Assembly: GCA_034436045.1 (NCBI GenBank)
Contig: DAOTVZ010000129.1
Span: 1 to 13,886 of the forward strand
Origin: H111-94 sp034436045
GTDB lineage: Bacteria; Chloroflexota; Ktedonobacteria; Ktedonobacterales; Ktedonobacteraceae
Length of the DNA stretch: 13,886 bases
Direction of reading: 5' to 3'
Shown here: positions 13,843 through 13,886 of the stretch, piece by piece
How the letters are laid out: each line of letters opens with the position of its first letter
How positions within the stretch are numbered: position 1 is the stretch's first letter
The notes under the pieces: model-generated
The model's database searches: none
Seen by the model: only the letters and a program-made list of their open reading frames with translations
What the model was told of the DNA's origin: nothing
Position numbers and translations under genes: made by a program

Positions 13843-13886
13843 GGCCCCATGCGCAATGATGCCTCAACGTTATTGCACATGGGGCC
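13843..13886 (+). terminator. Strong hairpin after the dehydrogenase gene, at the window edge
   Basis: GGCCCCATG (13843-13851) and CATGGGGCC (13878-13886) pair perfectly, and after one mismatch GCAAT (13853-13857) pairs with ATTGC (13872-13876). It begins 30 bases after the stop codon. Any T-run would lie beyond the window. A reading frame starting at the ATG at 13838 (MNGPMRNDASTLL) is still open at the edge, so the hairpin could instead overlap the start of another gene. Confidence 0.5.

Overview
The window reads as chromosomal DNA of a free-living, moderately GC-rich bacterium. The gene set is a Zn-ribbon/AIM24 protein, an ABCG-like transporter with three FHA domains, a HEAT-repeat protein and bifunctional CoaBC. 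Together with hairpin repeats between genes, it suggests a Chloroflexota member, perhaps Ktedonobacteria. That placement is inference from gene style; no rRNA or other phylogenetic marker is present.

Layout. The left edge holds the last 51 codons of a plus-strand AMP-forming acyl-CoA synthetase. A 173-bp repeat element with perfect 27-bp terminal inverted repeats follows (219-391). From 424 to 12697 every gene lies on the minus strand. Listed from low to high coordinate, so in reverse of transcription, they are: AIM24-family protein (424-1398), a 131-aa coiled-coil protein (1700-2095), CoaBC (2172-3509), FHA-FHA-FHA-ABC transporter (3760-6909), HEAT-repeat protein (7067-8740), a complete but isolated phage-type terminase large subunit (8834-10342), a GtrA-family membrane protein (10657-11256) and acetate kinase (11468-12697). 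A plus-strand beta-hydroxyacid dehydrogenase (12932-13813) diverges from acetate kinase. The window ends in a strong hairpin (13843-13886).

How the genes work together. This is not one operon. Most minus-strand genes have their own promoter-like sequence or a sizeable gap, and the best promoters precede the AIM24, FHA-ABC and HEAT genes. Only coaBC and the coiled-coil gene (76-bp gap, no good internal promoter) look co-transcribed. Two genes are core metabolism: coenzyme A synthesis from phosphopantothenate, and acetyl phosphate/acetate conversion. The acyl-CoA synthetase fragment and the dehydrogenase are catabolic or accessory. The FHA-ABC protein probably links Ser/Thr phosphorylation to export.

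Most notable points: (1) a family of 28-30-bp hairpin repeats whose arms show paired (compensatory) changes between copies; (2) an orphan TerL with intact ATPase and nuclease motifs and no other phage gene nearby; (3) a CoaBC lacking the Asn and Cys of the E. coli decarboxylase site and carrying an extra segment in CoaB; (4) intergenic regions with several consecutive stem-loops, notably 10536-10657 and the leader of the dehydrogenase gene (12823-12889). I see no CRISPR array, tRNA, rRNA, insertion sequence or recognised defence system.
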